DNA of 64,000 bases from Thalassospira povalilytica (GTDB lineage Bacteria > Pseudomonadota > Alphaproteobacteria > Rhodospirillales > Thalassospiraceae): positions 744,001-808,000 of the forward strand of contig NZ_PGTS01000001.1 of the NCBI RefSeq assembly GCF_002844235.1, read 5' to 3'. A program made the translations under genes and the position numbers. Shown here piece by piece: positions 8,957 to 19,461 of the stretch; the stretch's first letter is position 1; every line of letters begins with the position of its first letter. Under the pieces are notes generated by a model. That model did no database searches. It saw nothing but the letters and a program-made list of their open reading frames with translations, and had not been told where the DNA came from.

Positions 8957-8975
8957 TTGACTTGCGTTCGCAAGT
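8957..8975. promoter_or_regulatory. Palindromic operator-like site ACTTGCG-TT-CGCAAGT
   Basis: A perfect inverted repeat with 7-nt arms and a 2-nt centre occupies 8960-8975 and overlaps a TTGACT sequence (8957-8962) that could be a -35 element. It lies 42 nt upstream of the PPOX start codon and has no T-tract, so it looks like a repressor site rather than a terminator. The arms resemble sites used by dimeric MarR/HxlR or TetR-type repressors; no such gene is adjacent. Confidence 0.55.
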
Positions 8976-9017
8976 AACGCACCTTCGGCCCCTGATTCCC
9001 GCATAAGGTGCCTTTTG

Positions 9018-9650
9018 ATGACGTCTGCAGAAACCAAAATCGATACGCATGACAAGCTTCGTGCGATTTACGGTGAACCCATGGGGCTTGCCGTTGACAA
9101 ATGCCTGTCGCGGCTTGATCCGCATTGCAAGCATTTCATTGCACTGGCACCCTTTGCGGTCATTTCTTCTGCTGATGCCAATGGCGACGCCGATGTCAGC
9201 CCGCGTGGCGACGGACCGGGTTTCATCAAGGTTGTCGATGACAACACCATCGTCATGCCGGACCGTCCGGGCAACAATCGCATCGATACATTGGCCAATA
9301 TCGTCGACAACCCCAAAGTCGGGATGCTGTTTTTTGTGCCGGGCGTGAATGAAACGCTGCGTGTGAATGGCAGGGCTGAAATCAGCACCGACCCGGCGTT
9401 GCTTGATCTGTTTGCCGATACGCCCAAACCGCCGATCACCGCGATCAAAATCACGGTGGAGGAAGCCTTCCTGCATTGTGCAAAATCACTGATGCGCTCC
9501 AAGCTTTGGGACGCTGGCACACAGATCGATCGCAAGACGCTTCCGACATTGGGCAAAATGATCAAGGATCAGACCGCGGCCGATTTCCCGGTCGGTACCC
9601 AGGAAGAGGCAGATCAGCATTTCGCGCAATCCATCGCAGAGCGCGGGTGA
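9018..9650 (+). CDS. Pyridoxamine 5'-phosphate oxidase-fold FMN-binding protein
   Basis: This 210-residue split-barrel flavin-binding protein resembles the MSMEG_1061-type subgroup of the PPOX family, a group of uncharacterised oxidoreductases distinct from true PdxH. Typical sequence includes FIALAPFAVISSADANGDADVSPRG (about 41-65), PDRPGNNRIDTLANI (about 81-95) and NPKVGMLFFVPGVNETLRV, the FMN phosphate-contact region. The ATG at 9018 is preceded by AAGGTG with 7-nt spacing; the TTG just before it is unlikely to be used. It is a single gene under the palindromic site at 8960, with a hairpin terminator after it. Confidence 0.85.
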   Translation: MTSAETKIDTHDKLRAIYGEPMGLAVDKCLSRLDPHCKHFIALAPFAVISSADANGDADVSPRGDGPGFIKVVDDNTIVMPDRPGNNRIDTLANIVDNPKVGMLFFVPGVNETLRVNGRAEISTDPALLDLFADTPKPPITAIKITVEEAFLHCAKSLMRSKLWDAGTQIDRKTLPTLGKMIKDQTAADFPVGTQEEADQHFAQSIAERG

Positions 9651-9685
9651 AACCCGGCGTGTTCGGAAGATGCATCTGATCGCAC

Positions 9686-9720
9686 AAGGCGGTGACAAAT
9701 CCAGTCATCGCCTTTTATTT
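9686..9720 (+). terminator. Rho-independent terminator after the PPOX gene
   Basis: The stem AAGGCGGTGAC (9686-9696) pairs with GTCATCGCCTT (9704-9714), with one G-T pair, around a 7-nt loop and is followed by TTATTTT. On the other strand it could also end rnpB transcription, since it begins just past the rnpB 3' end. Confidence 0.85.
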
Positions 9721-9731
9721 TGGGAAATAAT

Positions 9732-10126
<395 letters not shown>

Positions 10127-10132
10127 GGTGCG

Positions 10133-10161
10133 GATGTAGGTCACATCGATCTGAACGTCAA
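10133..10161 (-). promoter_or_regulatory. Sigma-70-type promoter of rnpB
   Basis: On the minus strand TTGACG (10161-10156) and TACATC (10138-10133) are separated by exactly 17 nt. The predicted first transcribed base, about 7 nt further on, coincides with the 5' end of the rnpB P1 helix at 10126. Confidence 0.75.
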
Positions 10162-10196
10162 GCAAAAGCGATGGGGTGGGGAACGTACAAAGCAGC

Positions 10197-10949
10197 CTAT
10201 TTGCCAATCATATTGGCAAGGGCAGTGGCAATTGACATGCATTGCCCGTCAAGCACACCCGAAATGTTTTCCGGACGCCAGCGGCGCTGAAATGCGATGG
10301 TGCGTTTGATGCGATCATCGTTCTTTTTCGTCTGGTCCTGACCGCTTGCGGGCCAGCCATAACCGATCTGGTCAAGAAGCTTGTCAAAAGCTTCCTGATC
10401 AACCGGATGTGCTGTTTCATGGTCTGGTTCGGGCCACATGCCGATGCCGTTTGCGGCAAGCAGTTTCCAAGGAAACAGTTCGCCCGGATCTTCCTTGCGA
10501 TCCGGGGACATGTCGGAATGGGCTATGACGCGATCAGCGGGGATATTGTGGCGTGCCAGAATTTCCTGACACAGACTGATCACCGATCCGATCTGAATGT
10601 CGGGAAAAGGGCGATAGCCAAATTCATGCCCCGGATTGACGATTTCAATGCCGATCGAATGGGAATTCACATCATCGCATTCCTGCCAGCATCCGCGCCC
10701 GGCGTGCCAGGCGCGTTTGTCCTCGTCAACAAGGGCGAAGATGCGTCCGTCTTCTTCGATCAGGTAATGACTGGAAACCGAACTTTGCGGATCACACAGG
10801 CGTTCAAGCGCATCTTTGCCGGTCTGCATCCCGGTATAGTGCAGAACCAGTATATCGACCGGGCAGCCTTCCGGTCGCGGTCCGAAATTGGGCGACGGGC
10901 AGGATATGATTTCCCCCGGTTTGTGATCTCGTGACTGCCCGGATGCCAT
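10197..10949 (-). CDS. N-acetylmuramoyl-L-alanine amidase (AmpD/AmiD family)
   Basis: This zinc amidase cleaves the lactyl-L-Ala bond of muropeptides. It is about 250 residues. The Amidase_2 domain shows the first zinc histidine in DILVLHYTGM, the HYLIEEDGRIFALVDEDKRAWHAG stretch (here quoted only in part: WHAGRG), the conserved NSHSIGIEIVNPG, and the third ligand region VIAHSDMSPDRKEDPGE with its Asp/Lys pair. A peptidoglycan-binding-like C-terminal helical segment follows (FDKLLDQIGYGW to AFQRRWRPENISG). No convincing signal peptide is present, which favours a cytosolic AmpD-like recycling role, but a longer N-terminus is possible. The ATG at 10949 lies 5 nt after the exporter stop, so the two are co-transcribed. 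Confidence 0.9.
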   Translation of the reverse strand: MASGQSRDHKPGEIISCPSPNFGPRPEGCPVDILVLHYTGMQTGKDALERLCDPQSSVSSHYLIEEDGRIFALVDEDKRAWHAGRGCWQECDDVNSHSIGIEIVNPGHEFGYRPFPDIQIGSVISLCQEILARHNIPADRVIAHSDMSPDRKEDPGELFPWKLLAANGIGMWPEPDHETAHPVDQEAFDKLLDQIGYGWPASGQDQTKKNDDRIKRTIAFQRRWRPENISGVLDGQCMSIATALANMIGK

Positions 10950-10954
10950 CTGGA

Positions 10955-11827
10955 TCAATCCATGCCCTGTGTTTTGCGCTGAACGGGTTTGCGCAGCATG
11001 ATGACGGTCACCCCGCATAGCACGACAATCCCGCCAATGATCTTAAGCATTGAAAAGGCTTCGTCAAATACGACAAACGATCCCAGAACGCTGATCACCG
11101 GGGCAAGCAGCGACCATGGCACAACCGCGTTCACATCCTGTGTTTTAAGCAAGTGATACCAGAAGCCATATGCAACGATCGATGACATCACAACCGTGAA
11201 GCTCAGATTGGCCCAGGCCACCCAACTGGCGTCAAAGACCGCCTGCACCGATCCCGGTTCGAACGCCAGCGACAGGATCAGCAATTGCGGGGTCGCAAAC
11301 AGCGCCATCCAGCCATTGAGCTGGAAGGTATCAATATCACCAAGCTTCTTGATCATGACATTGGCAACAGCCCACATGAAGGCGGCAAACACCACAAGCA
11401 GCAGCGGAAGCTGAAGATCGGTCATGGTCGGATCCCAGAACATGATCGTCACGCCAACAAAGGCCAATGACATGCCCGAAAGCCTTTTCCAGCCAAGCCG
11501 GTCATTAAAGAAATAGGTGGCAAGCATTGATGAAAACGGCACGCCAAGCAGGACAATAATCGCCACCGGCCCGGCATCAATCATCGACAGAGCAAAGAAC
11601 AGTACCCCGAAATGAAGACTGCCGAATGTAACGGAAATGATCGCCAGACGGCCCATGCGCCCGCGTGGCACCCGGGTGAACGGGATCAGCAGGATCGCCA
11701 CCGCGGCAAAGCGTATGGCCGTAAGCATAAAGGGCGGAATTTCCGCAACGGCACCTTTGACGGTCAGCATGTTGATGCCCCAGATGACGGCAACGGACAG
11801 GGCCATAAGCATTGCTTTAAGCGGCAT
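10955..11827 (-). CDS. EamA/DMT-family transporter
   Basis: This inner-membrane transporter has ten predicted hydrophobic segments built from two EamA repeats, each of about five helices. Examples are LKAMLMALSVAVIWGINML at the start and VVMSSIVAYGFWYHLLK in the second repeat, which ends VLCGVTVIMLRKPV. Family members export amino acids, nucleosides or other metabolites; the substrate here is unknown. I chose the ATG at 11827 (MPLKAMLMALSV) because it places the first helix at the N-terminus; a longer start at 11869 is possible. Length about 290 residues is typical. The downstream amidase gene starts 5 nt after its stop. Confidence 0.9.
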   Translation of the reverse strand: MPLKAMLMALSVAVIWGINMLTVKGAVAEIPPFMLTAIRFAAVAILLIPFTRVPRGRMGRLAIISVTFGSLHFGVLFFALSMIDAGPVAIIVLLGVPFSSMLATYFFNDRLGWKRLSGMSLAFVGVTIMFWDPTMTDLQLPLLLVVFAAFMWAVANVMIKKLGDIDTFQLNGWMALFATPQLLILSLAFEPGSVQAVFDASWVAWANLSFTVVMSSIVAYGFWYHLLKTQDVNAVVPWSLLAPVISVLGSFVVFDEAFSMLKIIGGIVVLCGVTVIMLRKPVQRKTQGMD

Positions 11828-12047
11828 GGAGCAGGCTTTCAATAAGGGGCGGCACGCGCATGTGCCCAATAACGATACATTCCTTTGTCATCTGTTTGAG
11901 GGCAAACGACAAATGAGTTCTTTTCAATCGAGAATATCTGACCGTGCCAGAATTACGCGCAGGACAAGTGTGACCCGGTCTTTACATCACGTAAAGCAGC
12001 AGGGCGCAAAAGATGCCAGATGGAATTTTCGGGGGCCGGTTGGGCTC

Positions 12048-13877
12048 TTATCCCAGACCGAGTTCCTCGCGCAGCATTTCAAGTTCCAGCCAGCGTTCTT
12101 CGGATGCTTCAAGCTCGCTTCTTGCGGCATCAAGGCGGTCGACCTTTTTCTGAAATCCGGTCGGGTCCTTGGTGAACAGGGCGCTGTCCGAAAGCGCGTC
12201 CTCAAGCGTTTTGATTTCCGCTTCCAGCTTTGCCATCGCCCCGGGCAGGTTGTCATATTCGCGCTGATCCTTATAGCTCAGCTTCGAAGATGATTTCGGT
12301 TTTGCCGGTGTTGATGATGTGCCTGTTGATTTCTTGGTCTGCTTGGCGGCGGATTTGTCTTCTTTGACCGGTTCTGCGCGCGAAAGTTTGCGCTGGGTGA
12401 TGTAATCGGAATAGCCACCTGCATATTCAACAGCCGTTCCGTCGCCTTCCATAACGATGGAAGACGTCACAACACGGTCAAGGAAGTCACGATCGTGGCT
12501 GACCAGAAGAAGCGTGCCTTCATAGTCATCCAGCATTTCCTGAAGCAGATCGAGCGTATCCATATCCAGATCGTTGGTCGGCTCGTCCATGATCAGAAGG
12601 TTGGTCGGCTTTGCCAGCAATTTCGCCAAAAGCAGACGGTTGCGTTCCCCACCCGAAAGGGCGCCAACGGGGCTTCTGGCCTGTTTTTCATCAAACAGGA
12701 AATCGCGCAGATAGCTGACCACATGGCGCGGATTTCCGCGCACCATCACCTGGTCGCCGCCAACATCACACAGCGTATCCCAAAGCGTCTTGTCGTCATC
12801 AAGCGCGATACGCTTCTGATCGAAATAGCTGGGATTAAGGTTGGTACCGATCTTGATCGTGCCACTGTCAGGTTCAAGCTGCCCGGTCAGCATTTTAAGC
12901 AGGGTGGTTTTACCCGCCCCGTTCGGGCCGATGATGCCCACCTTGTCGCCGCGCAGGATACGGGTCGAGAAATCGGCAATGATCTGGCGGTCGCCAAATG
13001 ACTTGGCGATGTCGGTGGCTTCGATCACGACCTTGCCCGACGTTTCGCCGGCCTCGGCGGCAAGCGACACATTGCCGATGCGGTCAACCTGTTTGGAACG
13101 CTGTTCGCGCATGTCGTAAAGACGGCGCAGACGGCCCTGGTTGCGTTTGCGGCGGGCCGAAATGCCCTGAACGGACCAAACGGTTTCCTGTGCGATCAGC
13201 TTATCAAGCTTTGCGCGTTCTTCTGCTTCCTTGCGATAGATTTCCTCGGACCATTCTTCGAACTTGGCAAAGTTGATCGCCCCCTGATGCATGACACCGC
13301 GATCAAGCCAAAGGACACCGTTCGACACTGCATTCAGGAATGCACGGTCATGCGAAATCACCACGACGGCGCCGCGGAAATTCTTGATCTCGCCTTCAAG
13401 CCATTCAATGGTCGGAAGGTCAAGATGGTTGGTCGGCTCATCAAGCAACAGAACCTTCGGATCGGCAATCAGGGCACGCGCAATTGCCGCACGGCGGCCT
13501 TCGCCGCCCGACAGGCTTTTGGGATCGGCCTTCGGATCAATATTGACCGACGCCAGCAACATGTCGGAACGATAGGCATATTCCTGTTCATGTTCGTCCA
13601 GTGCCGAAAGAACGAAATCTTCGACCGTGTCATAGCCGTCAAATTTCGGTTCCTGATTAAGATAGGCAACCTTGCAGCCCGGCTGGACAAAACGTTCGCC
13701 GCCATCGGCTTCGATTTCGCCGGCGATGATTTTCAGAAGGGTGGATTTCCCGCCGCCGTTACGTCCGACCAGACATAGCCGGTCACGTTCGCCAATGGCA
13801 AATGACACATCGGAAAACAGATCATTGCCGCCAAAGGTCAGGCGAATGTCATTAATATTGATCAGCGGTGGCGCCAT
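12048..13877 (-). CDS. uup: ABC-F family ATPase, Uup type
   Basis: This soluble protein has two ABC ATPase domains and no membrane part. ABC-F proteins bind ribosomes or nucleic acid; Uup relatives affect transposon excision and ribosome function. In about 609 residues I see the first Walker A GRNGGGKST, signature LSGGEGRR and Walker B VLLLDEPTNHLD, a charged linker helix pair (the ABC-F P-site linker), and then the second Walker A GPNGAGKTT, signature LSGGERNR and LLIMDEPTNDLD. A K/S-rich tether leads to a C-terminal coiled coil (about residues 530-605), which is the Uup hallmark. The ATG at 13877 (MAPPLININDIR) is chosen over an upstream in-frame start because it matches the usual N-terminus. 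Confidence 0.92.
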   Translation of the reverse strand: MAPPLININDIRLTFGGNDLFSDVSFAIGERDRLCLVGRNGGGKSTLLKIIAGEIEADGGERFVQPGCKVAYLNQEPKFDGYDTVEDFVLSALDEHEQEYAYRSDMLLASVNIDPKADPKSLSGGEGRRAAIARALIADPKVLLLDEPTNHLDLPTIEWLEGEIKNFRGAVVVISHDRAFLNAVSNGVLWLDRGVMHQGAINFAKFEEWSEEIYRKEAEERAKLDKLIAQETVWSVQGISARRKRNQGRLRRLYDMREQRSKQVDRIGNVSLAAEAGETSGKVVIEATDIAKSFGDRQIIADFSTRILRGDKVGIIGPNGAGKTTLLKMLTGQLEPDSGTIKIGTNLNPSYFDQKRIALDDDKTLWDTLCDVGGDQVMVRGNPRHVVSYLRDFLFDEKQARSPVGALSGGERNRLLLAKLLAKPTNLLIMDEPTNDLDMDTLDLLQEMLDDYEGTLLLVSHDRDFLDRVVTSSIVMEGDGTAVEYAGGYSDYITQRKLSRAEPVKEDKSAAKQTKKSTGTSSTPAKPKSSSKLSYKDQREYDNLPGAMAKLEAEIKTLEDALSDSALFTKDPTGFQKKVDRLDAARSELEASEERWLELEMLREELGLG

Positions 13878-13999
13878 GGGAAAACCGATAAGCTTGAGTT
13901 CAGAAAACAGGTCACTGTGACAGGTCCCCTGCAAACAGCAAATTGGGTGCCGTTGCAAGGGAAATCATCTGTCAGCCGTTACGTCCCGCTGTTTTGCAA

Positions 14000-14740
14000 T
14001 TAGCGGATACCGCGTTCCTTGCGGATTTGATCCCACGCGGCATTGATGCGGGCCATCTTGTCATTCGCCTGTTCGATAAATTCAGGCGGCATGCCCTTGG
14101 CCATCAGGGTGTCGGGATGGTTTTCGCGTGACAATTTGCGATGTGCTGCTTTCAGTTCATCGTCACTGGCATCGCGGGTCACGCCAAGCTGTTCATAAGG
14201 ATCGGCACCGTTCGATGCGGTATAGGCATGATGGACGCGGTCAAAGTCGACATCGGCAAACCCGAAGATATGGGAGACTTTTTTCAAATATGCCTGTTCT
14301 GCCGGATGCAATTCGCCATCGGCCATCGCGATCTGGTAAAGCGCTTCAAGAATGCCTTCCAGAAGGGCGTGTTCGCCGCGGAACATGGTGGCGATTTGCC
14401 GCGCATAGATTTCAAACCCGTCCGAGGATGCGCGCGCCATATCAAAGATACGCCCGACATTCTTTTCCTCGCCCGGCGGGATATGAAAGACGCGTTTGAA
14501 TGCGTTGATTTCATCACGGCTGACATGGCCGTCAACCTTGGCCATCTTGGCGGCCAGCACGATTACACCCGTGGCAAAGGCAACCTGTCTCGGGTCATGC
14601 CCGCCAAGCTGCGGTCCGCCATTTGCCGCACTTTTGATCTTGTCAACGACATGGCCGGCTGTTGCGCCAAGAATTGCGCCAAGTGGTCCGCCCAAGGCAA
14701 AACCTGCGGCTCCGCCAATAATTTTGCCCCAGATACTCAT
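14000..14740 (-). CDS. TerB-DnaJ domain protein (DjlA-like)
   Basis: This 246-residue protein starts with a glycine-rich hydrophobic segment (IIGGAAGFALGGPLGAILGATAG, shown partly), probably a membrane-associated helical hairpin. A TerB-like helical domain follows (about 50-165, with KVDGHVSRDEI and MADGELHPAEQAYL), then a C-terminal J domain (about 180-246) with the HPD tripeptide in ENHPDTL that stimulates DnaK. This layout matches DjlA-type co-chaperones. It is a single gene on the minus strand, 122 nt upstream of the ABC-F gene, and faces away from the chemoreceptor at 15027. Confidence 0.9.
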   Translation of the reverse strand: MSIWGKIIGGAAGFALGGPLGAILGATAGHVVDKIKSAANGGPQLGGHDPRQVAFATGVIVLAAKMAKVDGHVSRDEINAFKRVFHIPPGEEKNVGRIFDMARASSDGFEIYARQIATMFRGEHALLEGILEALYQIAMADGELHPAEQAYLKKVSHIFGFADVDFDRVHHAYTASNGADPYEQLGVTRDASDDELKAAHRKLSRENHPDTLMAKGMPPEFIEQANDKMARINAAWDQIRKERGIR

Positions 14741-15026
14741 GCTGTACTCATGCTTTGCTCATGGGTGAATTGCGTCCTGATTTCTGTGTCGAATGCGGCA
14801 CGGTGGTATTCGTCCGGCAAGATTACCATCTTTCCAGAACAACCAACATAGTTCGCAGAGCGCGGAAATAAATGGCGAATTGGCTTTATTTCCGACTGAA
14901 CACACCCGGTTTCACCCGTCGGTCTATACTTAAGTGTTTATTGATCTACTTTGGGTGGGGTGTTTCTATGACAGCCGTGTAACAAGAACAATAACGCACA
15001 TGGACTGGATTTTAGGGGGGTGAAAC

Positions 15027-17024
15027 ATGTCTTTCTTGTCGCGTATGAAGCTTGTCTATCAGATTTCACTGATAAGTATTGTCGCACTGGTCATTTTTGC
15101 TGTTGTCGGAACGACCCAGTTTGTCGCAGATCAGCAACGGCAGTCCGCACAGGAAATTGCAAAGGCCGCGACCGCCGATCAGCTTGTGGTGGACGGAATT
15201 TCTCGGGAATTCCTTAATGCCCGACGCCATGAAAAGGATTTTGTTCTTCGTAAAAGCGAAGAATATATAACCTCTCATAGCGAGGCGGCGGCTTCGGTGC
15301 GTAACGGGCTTGAAGAACTTGCCGGGCGCAAGGAAATCGGTGAACTGATCGGTCAGGTAGATCAGGCAAGAGCCGCCTTTGAAGATTATGTCAGCGAATT
15401 TGCCAATGTGGTCGAACTGCAACGCAAGGTCGGACTTGATACCAGTTCCGGCCTACTTGGTGAAATGCGCGAAGCTGCCTCCGAAGTGGAAACCGCGCTT
15501 GGCAAGATTGCCCAGCTTGAAGCGATGCTGGGGCTTTCCAACACCAAGGATATTTCAATTGCGGTTCTTAAAATGCGTCGCGATGAAAAGGATTTCCTGG
15601 CAACCCTTGATCCTGTCTATGTCAGCAATGTGGATGCCACAGCCAAGGGATTTGACGCGGCCCTGCAAAAGGCAGGCAGCATTCAGGACGAAAAGAAGGC
15701 CGAACTGGCCAAGCTGATGACATCCTATATCGCGGACTTCAAGGCGCTGGCAGATGCCGTTCTTGCCCGCGAGGAATCGCTTGCGCAACTCAGTGTCTAT
15801 TACAGTGCGGTTGAACCGGTTCTGGTGGAACTCAGCAATTCCATCGGCGAGGTCGCCGAACGAATGCAGATGCAGGCCGAAGAAATCGCCCATACCGGGG
15901 TTCAGGTTACCTTTGCAATCTTTATCGCCGGTGCACTGGTGCTGATTTTGTTATCGATCATTCTGGCGCGTGCGATCGTACGCGCGATTACCGGCCTGAC
16001 AGGCAAGATGGCCCGTTTGGCCAGGAATGACTTTGACGTCAAACTTGAAGAAGCAGATCGCAAAGACGAGATCGGCGAAATGGGGCGGTCGGTTGTGGTG
16101 TTTCGTGAAAACGGACTGGAACGCCAGAAACTCGAAGCCCAGCAGCGCGAACTGGATGAAAAGCAGCGCAGACGCATCGAAAGCCAGGAAAAGCACATTC
16201 GCGAATTTGACAATGATGTTGTCGCCATGATGAGCGAGGTGGGAACCGCCGTGCAGCAGCTCCATGCGGTATCGGAAACCCTGCGCAGCAGTGCGGCCAC
16301 GGCCAATGAGCAATCAACAACCGTTTCGGCCGGAACCGAAGAAGCATCGTCAAATGTCCAGCTGGTTGCGACCGCGGCAACCGAACTTTCGGCATCGATC
16401 CATGAAATTGCCGGGCAGGTCAGTGATACATCGCAAATGGCCATATCGGCCAGCCAGCGCGCGCAGACAACCAACGAGGATATCCAGGGTCTTAATGCTG
16501 CCGCCGTGCGCATTGGCGAGGTGATCGGTCTGATCAACGATATTGCGGGACAGACCAATTTGCTTGCGCTGAACGCAACGATCGAAGCCGCCCGGGCGGG
16601 CGAAGCGGGCAAGGGATTTGCCGTGGTCGCAAGCGAGGTCAAAAACCTTGCCAATCAGACGGCAAAGGCCACCGAAGACATCACATTGCAGATCAATGAA
16701 ATCCAGCAGGCAACGCTTTCGGCCGTTGAGGCAATTGACGAAATCGTGCGCATGATCACCGATATCAGCGAACGTGCATCGGCTGTTGCTGCTGCTGTTG
16801 AACAGCAAACCGTTGCCACCAGCGAGATTTCGCAGAATGTCGAACAGGCCGCTTCGGCGACCAGTGAAATTTCATCGGCAATGCAGGGCGTGTCATCGGC
16901 GGTTGCCGGCACCACAGAAGCCGCAAGTGACGTGCGCGGTTCGGCCGACAACCTTGGTCGTCAAAGTGACAGTTTGAGTGAACGGATTGATCAGTTTCTT
17001 GCGCGGATGCGGGCTGTCAGCTGA
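15027..17024 (+). CDS. Methyl-accepting chemotaxis protein with HBM sensor
   Basis: This transmembrane chemoreceptor feeds the CheA/CheW pathway. It is 665 residues: TM1 about 12-31, a long helical periplasmic domain about 45-285 with two repeats of the (R/M)RxEKDF motif ([11 protein letters not shown] and [11 protein letters not shown]), which marks the helical bimodular (HBM) sensor, TM2 about 290-318, HAMP 319-370, and the cytoplasmic signalling domain. The hairpin tip [20 protein letters not shown] is near residue 500. HBM receptors of the McpS type bind TCA-cycle or related acids; the ligand here is unknown. The ATG follows GGGGGGTG. The next gene is a close paralogue. Confidence 0.95.
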   Translation: MSFLSRMKLVYQISLISIVALVIFAVVGTTQFVADQQRQSAQEIAKAATADQLVVDGISREFLNARRHEKDFVLRKSEEYITSHSEAAASVRNGLEELAGRKEIGELIGQVDQARAAFEDYVSEFANVVELQRKVGLDTSSGLLGEMREAASEVETALGKIAQLEAMLGLSNTKDISIAVLKMRRDEKDFLATLDPVYVSNVDATAKGFDAALQKAGSIQDEKKAELAKLMTSYIADFKALADAVLAREESLAQLSVYYSAVEPVLVELSNSIGEVAERMQMQAEEIAHTGVQVTFAIFIAGALVLILLSIILARAIVRAITGLTGKMARLARNDFDVKLEEADRKDEIGEMGRSVVVFRENGLERQKLEAQQRELDEKQRRRIESQEKHIREFDNDVVAMMSEVGTAVQQLHAVSETLRSSAATANEQSTTVSAGTEEASSNVQLVATAATELSASIHEIAGQVSDTSQMAISASQRAQTTNEDIQGLNAAAVRIGEVIGLINDIAGQTNLLALNATIEAARAGEAGKGFAVVASEVKNLANQTAKATEDITLQINEIQQATLSAVEAIDEIVRMITDISERASAVAAAVEQQTVATSEISQNVEQAASATSEISSAMQGVSSAVAGTTEAASDVRGSADNLGRQSDSLSERIDQFLARMRAVS

Positions 17025-17064
17025 TCGGTTATCAGACTACCTGATGTCACAATTCTATCCGAAA

Positions 17065-17098
17065 GGAGGGGGAAGATTCGTCTTCCCCCTTGTTTTGT
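17065..17098 (+). terminator. Rho-independent terminator after the first chemoreceptor
   Basis: The stem GGGGGAAGA (17068-17076) pairs perfectly with TCTTCCCCC (17081-17089) over a TTCG tetraloop and is followed by TTGTTTTG. The 338-nt gap to the next receptor otherwise holds only a small CCAAAC/GTTTGG hairpin near 17250-17266 and presumably that gene's promoter. Confidence 0.9.
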
Positions 17099-17363
17099 TT
17101 GTGGGCGGTGCAAATGTATTTCGGTATCGCGCATGCGAGCACGGATGCGAATTTTGTTTCGCGTCAACGCGCTGACATCGGTGTCGAAAACGGGTACTTG
17201 TCACAAAACTGTAACAATTCCCTTCTGATAAACCAGCCACCGTATCCCAAACTAAAAGGTTTGGGGCGACCGGATGTTTGTGCAGTGCCGTTGTAGGTTG
17301 GCTTGTGCCTGTCATGTCGCGTCTCACACTTTTGGACAGGTCCGGTAAGGCTTGGGGGTTTAG

Positions 17364-19325
17364 ATGAATTTCCTTTCACGCATGAAGCTTCTTTATCAGA
17401 TTTCGCTGATCGGGGCGGTGGCGCTTGTGATCTTTGTGGTTGTTGCAGCGGTACAGTTCGTTGCCGACCAACAGCGCCAGTCAGCGCAAATGGCAGCGCA
17501 GGAAGCATTTGATGATCGGTTGATTGCCGATGAAATATCGCGTGATTTCTTGCATGCCCGTCGGCGTGAAAAGGACTTTCTGCTAAGGCTCGATGAAAAA
17601 TACGTCACCCAGCATGCCGAAGTCGTCGAACGTGTAAGTTCTGGGTTGGCAACGCTTGAAGCTGATCCGGAACTGGCGGAATCTGCTGCTGAAATCGCGC
17701 AAATCAAGGAAGCCTTTGCAAACTATGCTGCGGAATTCAAAACCATCGTTGCCCTGCAACGTGAAATCGGTCTGGACGAAGAAGGCGGCCTTTTGGGCCG
17801 TTTGCGTGGTTCGGTCCACAATGTCGAAGAAGCGCTTGCGAAATATAAGGCAGACAATCTGACCGTCATCATGTTGATGATGCGTCGCCACGAAAAAGAC
17901 TTCCTGGCCCGTATCGATGAAAAATACGTCGATCGTATTGATCAGCGTCTGGCCGAATTCGGACCGGCACTGGCGGCATCCGACATTCCGGCTGCGGAAA
18001 AGGCCAATATCACAAAGTTGATGAATTCCTATGTCGCGGACTTCAAGGCGCTGGCAGGAAAGATCCTGCAACGAAATGCCGAACTGGGATTGTTGTCAGA
18101 TTATTACGCACAGGCCGAACCGGTTCTTGAAGCGCTAAGCGCATCCATTGCCGAAACCGCCGCGCTGGAAAAACAAAAAGCTGAACAGATCGCCAAAACC
18201 AGCCTGACCATCACGGTTGCGATGTATGTGATCGGGGTGATTGCGCTTCTGGGGCTTTCTGTTCTGTTGTCGCGCGCGATTGTCCGTGCCATCGGCGGAT
18301 TGACCAACAAGATGACCCGTCTGGCTGAAAACGACTTTGACGTTGATATCAACGAGGTCAATCGTGCCGATGAAATTGGTGAAATGGGTCGTGCGGTTCT
18401 GATTTTCCGTGAAAACGGGATCGAGCGTGTCAAACTTGAAGCGGCCCAAAAAGCCGATGACGAGCGCCGCCGCAAACGCATGGAAACCCAGGAACAGTAT
18501 ATTCAGGAATTCGATCAGGCAGTTGTCGCCGTGATGGCCGACGTTGCTGTTGCTGTCAAACAGCTTCATCAGGTGTCAAACGTTCTGCGCAGCAGTGCAG
18601 ACACAGCAGCAGACCAGTCGATGGCCGTTTCATCCGGCGCAGAAGAAGCGTCATCAAATGTGCAGCTTGTGGCAACGGCTGCGACCGAACTTGCCGCATC
18701 CATTAACGAGATTTCCGGTCAGGTGACCGAAACATCGTCCATGGCCCAATCGGCGACCGAACGGGCACGGTCCACCAATGACAATATCCAGGGGCTGAAT
18801 GATTCCGCTATCAAGATTGGCGAAGTCATCGGGTTGATCAGTGATATTGCCGGTCAGACCAATCTGTTGGCCCTTAACGCCACGATCGAGGCCGCCCGTG
18901 CCGGTGACGCCGGCAAAGGCTTTGCCGTGGTCGCAAGCGAGGTCAAAAACCTCGCCAACCAGACCGCCAAGGCGACCGAGGATATCACCATCCAGATCAA
19001 TGATATCCAGCAGGCGACCGGCATTGCTGTCAGTGCGATTGATGAAATCGTGACCATGATTGCCGAAATCAGCGAACGGGCTGCCGCCGTCGCCGCTGCG
19101 GTGGAACAGCAAACCGTCGCCACCAGCGAGATTTCGCAAAATGTCGAACAGGCAGCCGCCGGGACCGAGGAAATTTCATCGGCGATGCAAGGTGTGTCTG
19201 CTGCTGTTGGCGAAACCAACAGTGCCGCAACCGAAGTCCATCATTCAGCGGACAATCTTGGCCGTCAAAGCGGGGACCTTCGGGCCCAGATTGACGGTTT
19301 CCTGGAACGGATGCGCTCACTTTAA
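17364..19325 (+). CDS. Methyl-accepting chemotaxis protein with HBM sensor (paralogue)
   Basis: This 653-residue chemoreceptor has the same layout as its upstream neighbour: TM1 about 12-31, HBM periplasmic domain with [10 protein letters not shown] and [14 protein letters not shown]2 about 281-305, HAMP, and a signalling domain whose tip is near residue 490. The cytoplasmic half is nearly identical to the neighbour's, while the periplasmic half has diverged clearly. The pair therefore looks like a tandem duplication in which the ligand-binding part has changed. The ATG at 17364 has a weak GGGGGTT ribosome site. It has its own terminator. Confidence 0.95.
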   Translation: MNFLSRMKLLYQISLIGAVALVIFVVVAAVQFVADQQRQSAQMAAQEAFDDRLIADEISRDFLHARRREKDFLLRLDEKYVTQHAEVVERVSSGLATLEADPELAESAAEIAQIKEAFANYAAEFKTIVALQREIGLDEEGGLLGRLRGSVHNVEEALAKYKADNLTVIMLMMRRHEKDFLARIDEKYVDRIDQRLAEFGPALAASDIPAAEKANITKLMNSYVADFKALAGKILQRNAELGLLSDYYAQAEPVLEALSASIAETAALEKQKAEQIAKTSLTITVAMYVIGVIALLGLSVLLSRAIVRAIGGLTNKMTRLAENDFDVDINEVNRADEIGEMGRAVLIFRENGIERVKLEAAQKADDERRRKRMETQEQYIQEFDQAVVAVMADVAVAVKQLHQVSNVLRSSADTAADQSMAVSSGAEEASSNVQLVATAATELAASINEISGQVTETSSMAQSATERARSTNDNIQGLNDSAIKIGEVIGLISDIAGQTNLLALNATIEAARAGDAGKGFAVVASEVKNLANQTAKATEDITIQINDIQQATGIAVSAIDEIVTMIAEISERAAAVAAAVEQQTVATSEISQNVEQAAAGTEEISSAMQGVSAAVGETNSAATEVHHSADNLGRQSGDLRAQIDGFLERMRSL

Positions 19326-19348
19326 TGACGAAATGTCGATAACAAACA

Positions 19349-19378
19349 GCAGCCGGGTCTTTACCCGGCTGCTTTTAT
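19349..19378 (+). terminator. Rho-independent terminator after the second chemoreceptor
   Basis: GCAGCCGGGT (19349-19358) pairs perfectly with ACCCGGCTGC (19363-19372) over a CTTT loop, followed by TTTTATT. Confidence 0.9.
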
Positions 19379-19461
19379 TGCGATAAAATCCCGACAAACT
19401 TGTGGCGTTTTACAGAAATAGACCGCAATAACAGTATAGATACGAAAGCAGGAAATGTCGG

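Noticed and set aside
11987..12010. CTTTAC/GTAAAG palindrome between the exporter and ABC-F genes as an operator
   Set aside because: Short, in a gap with no clear promoter, and easily expected by chance.
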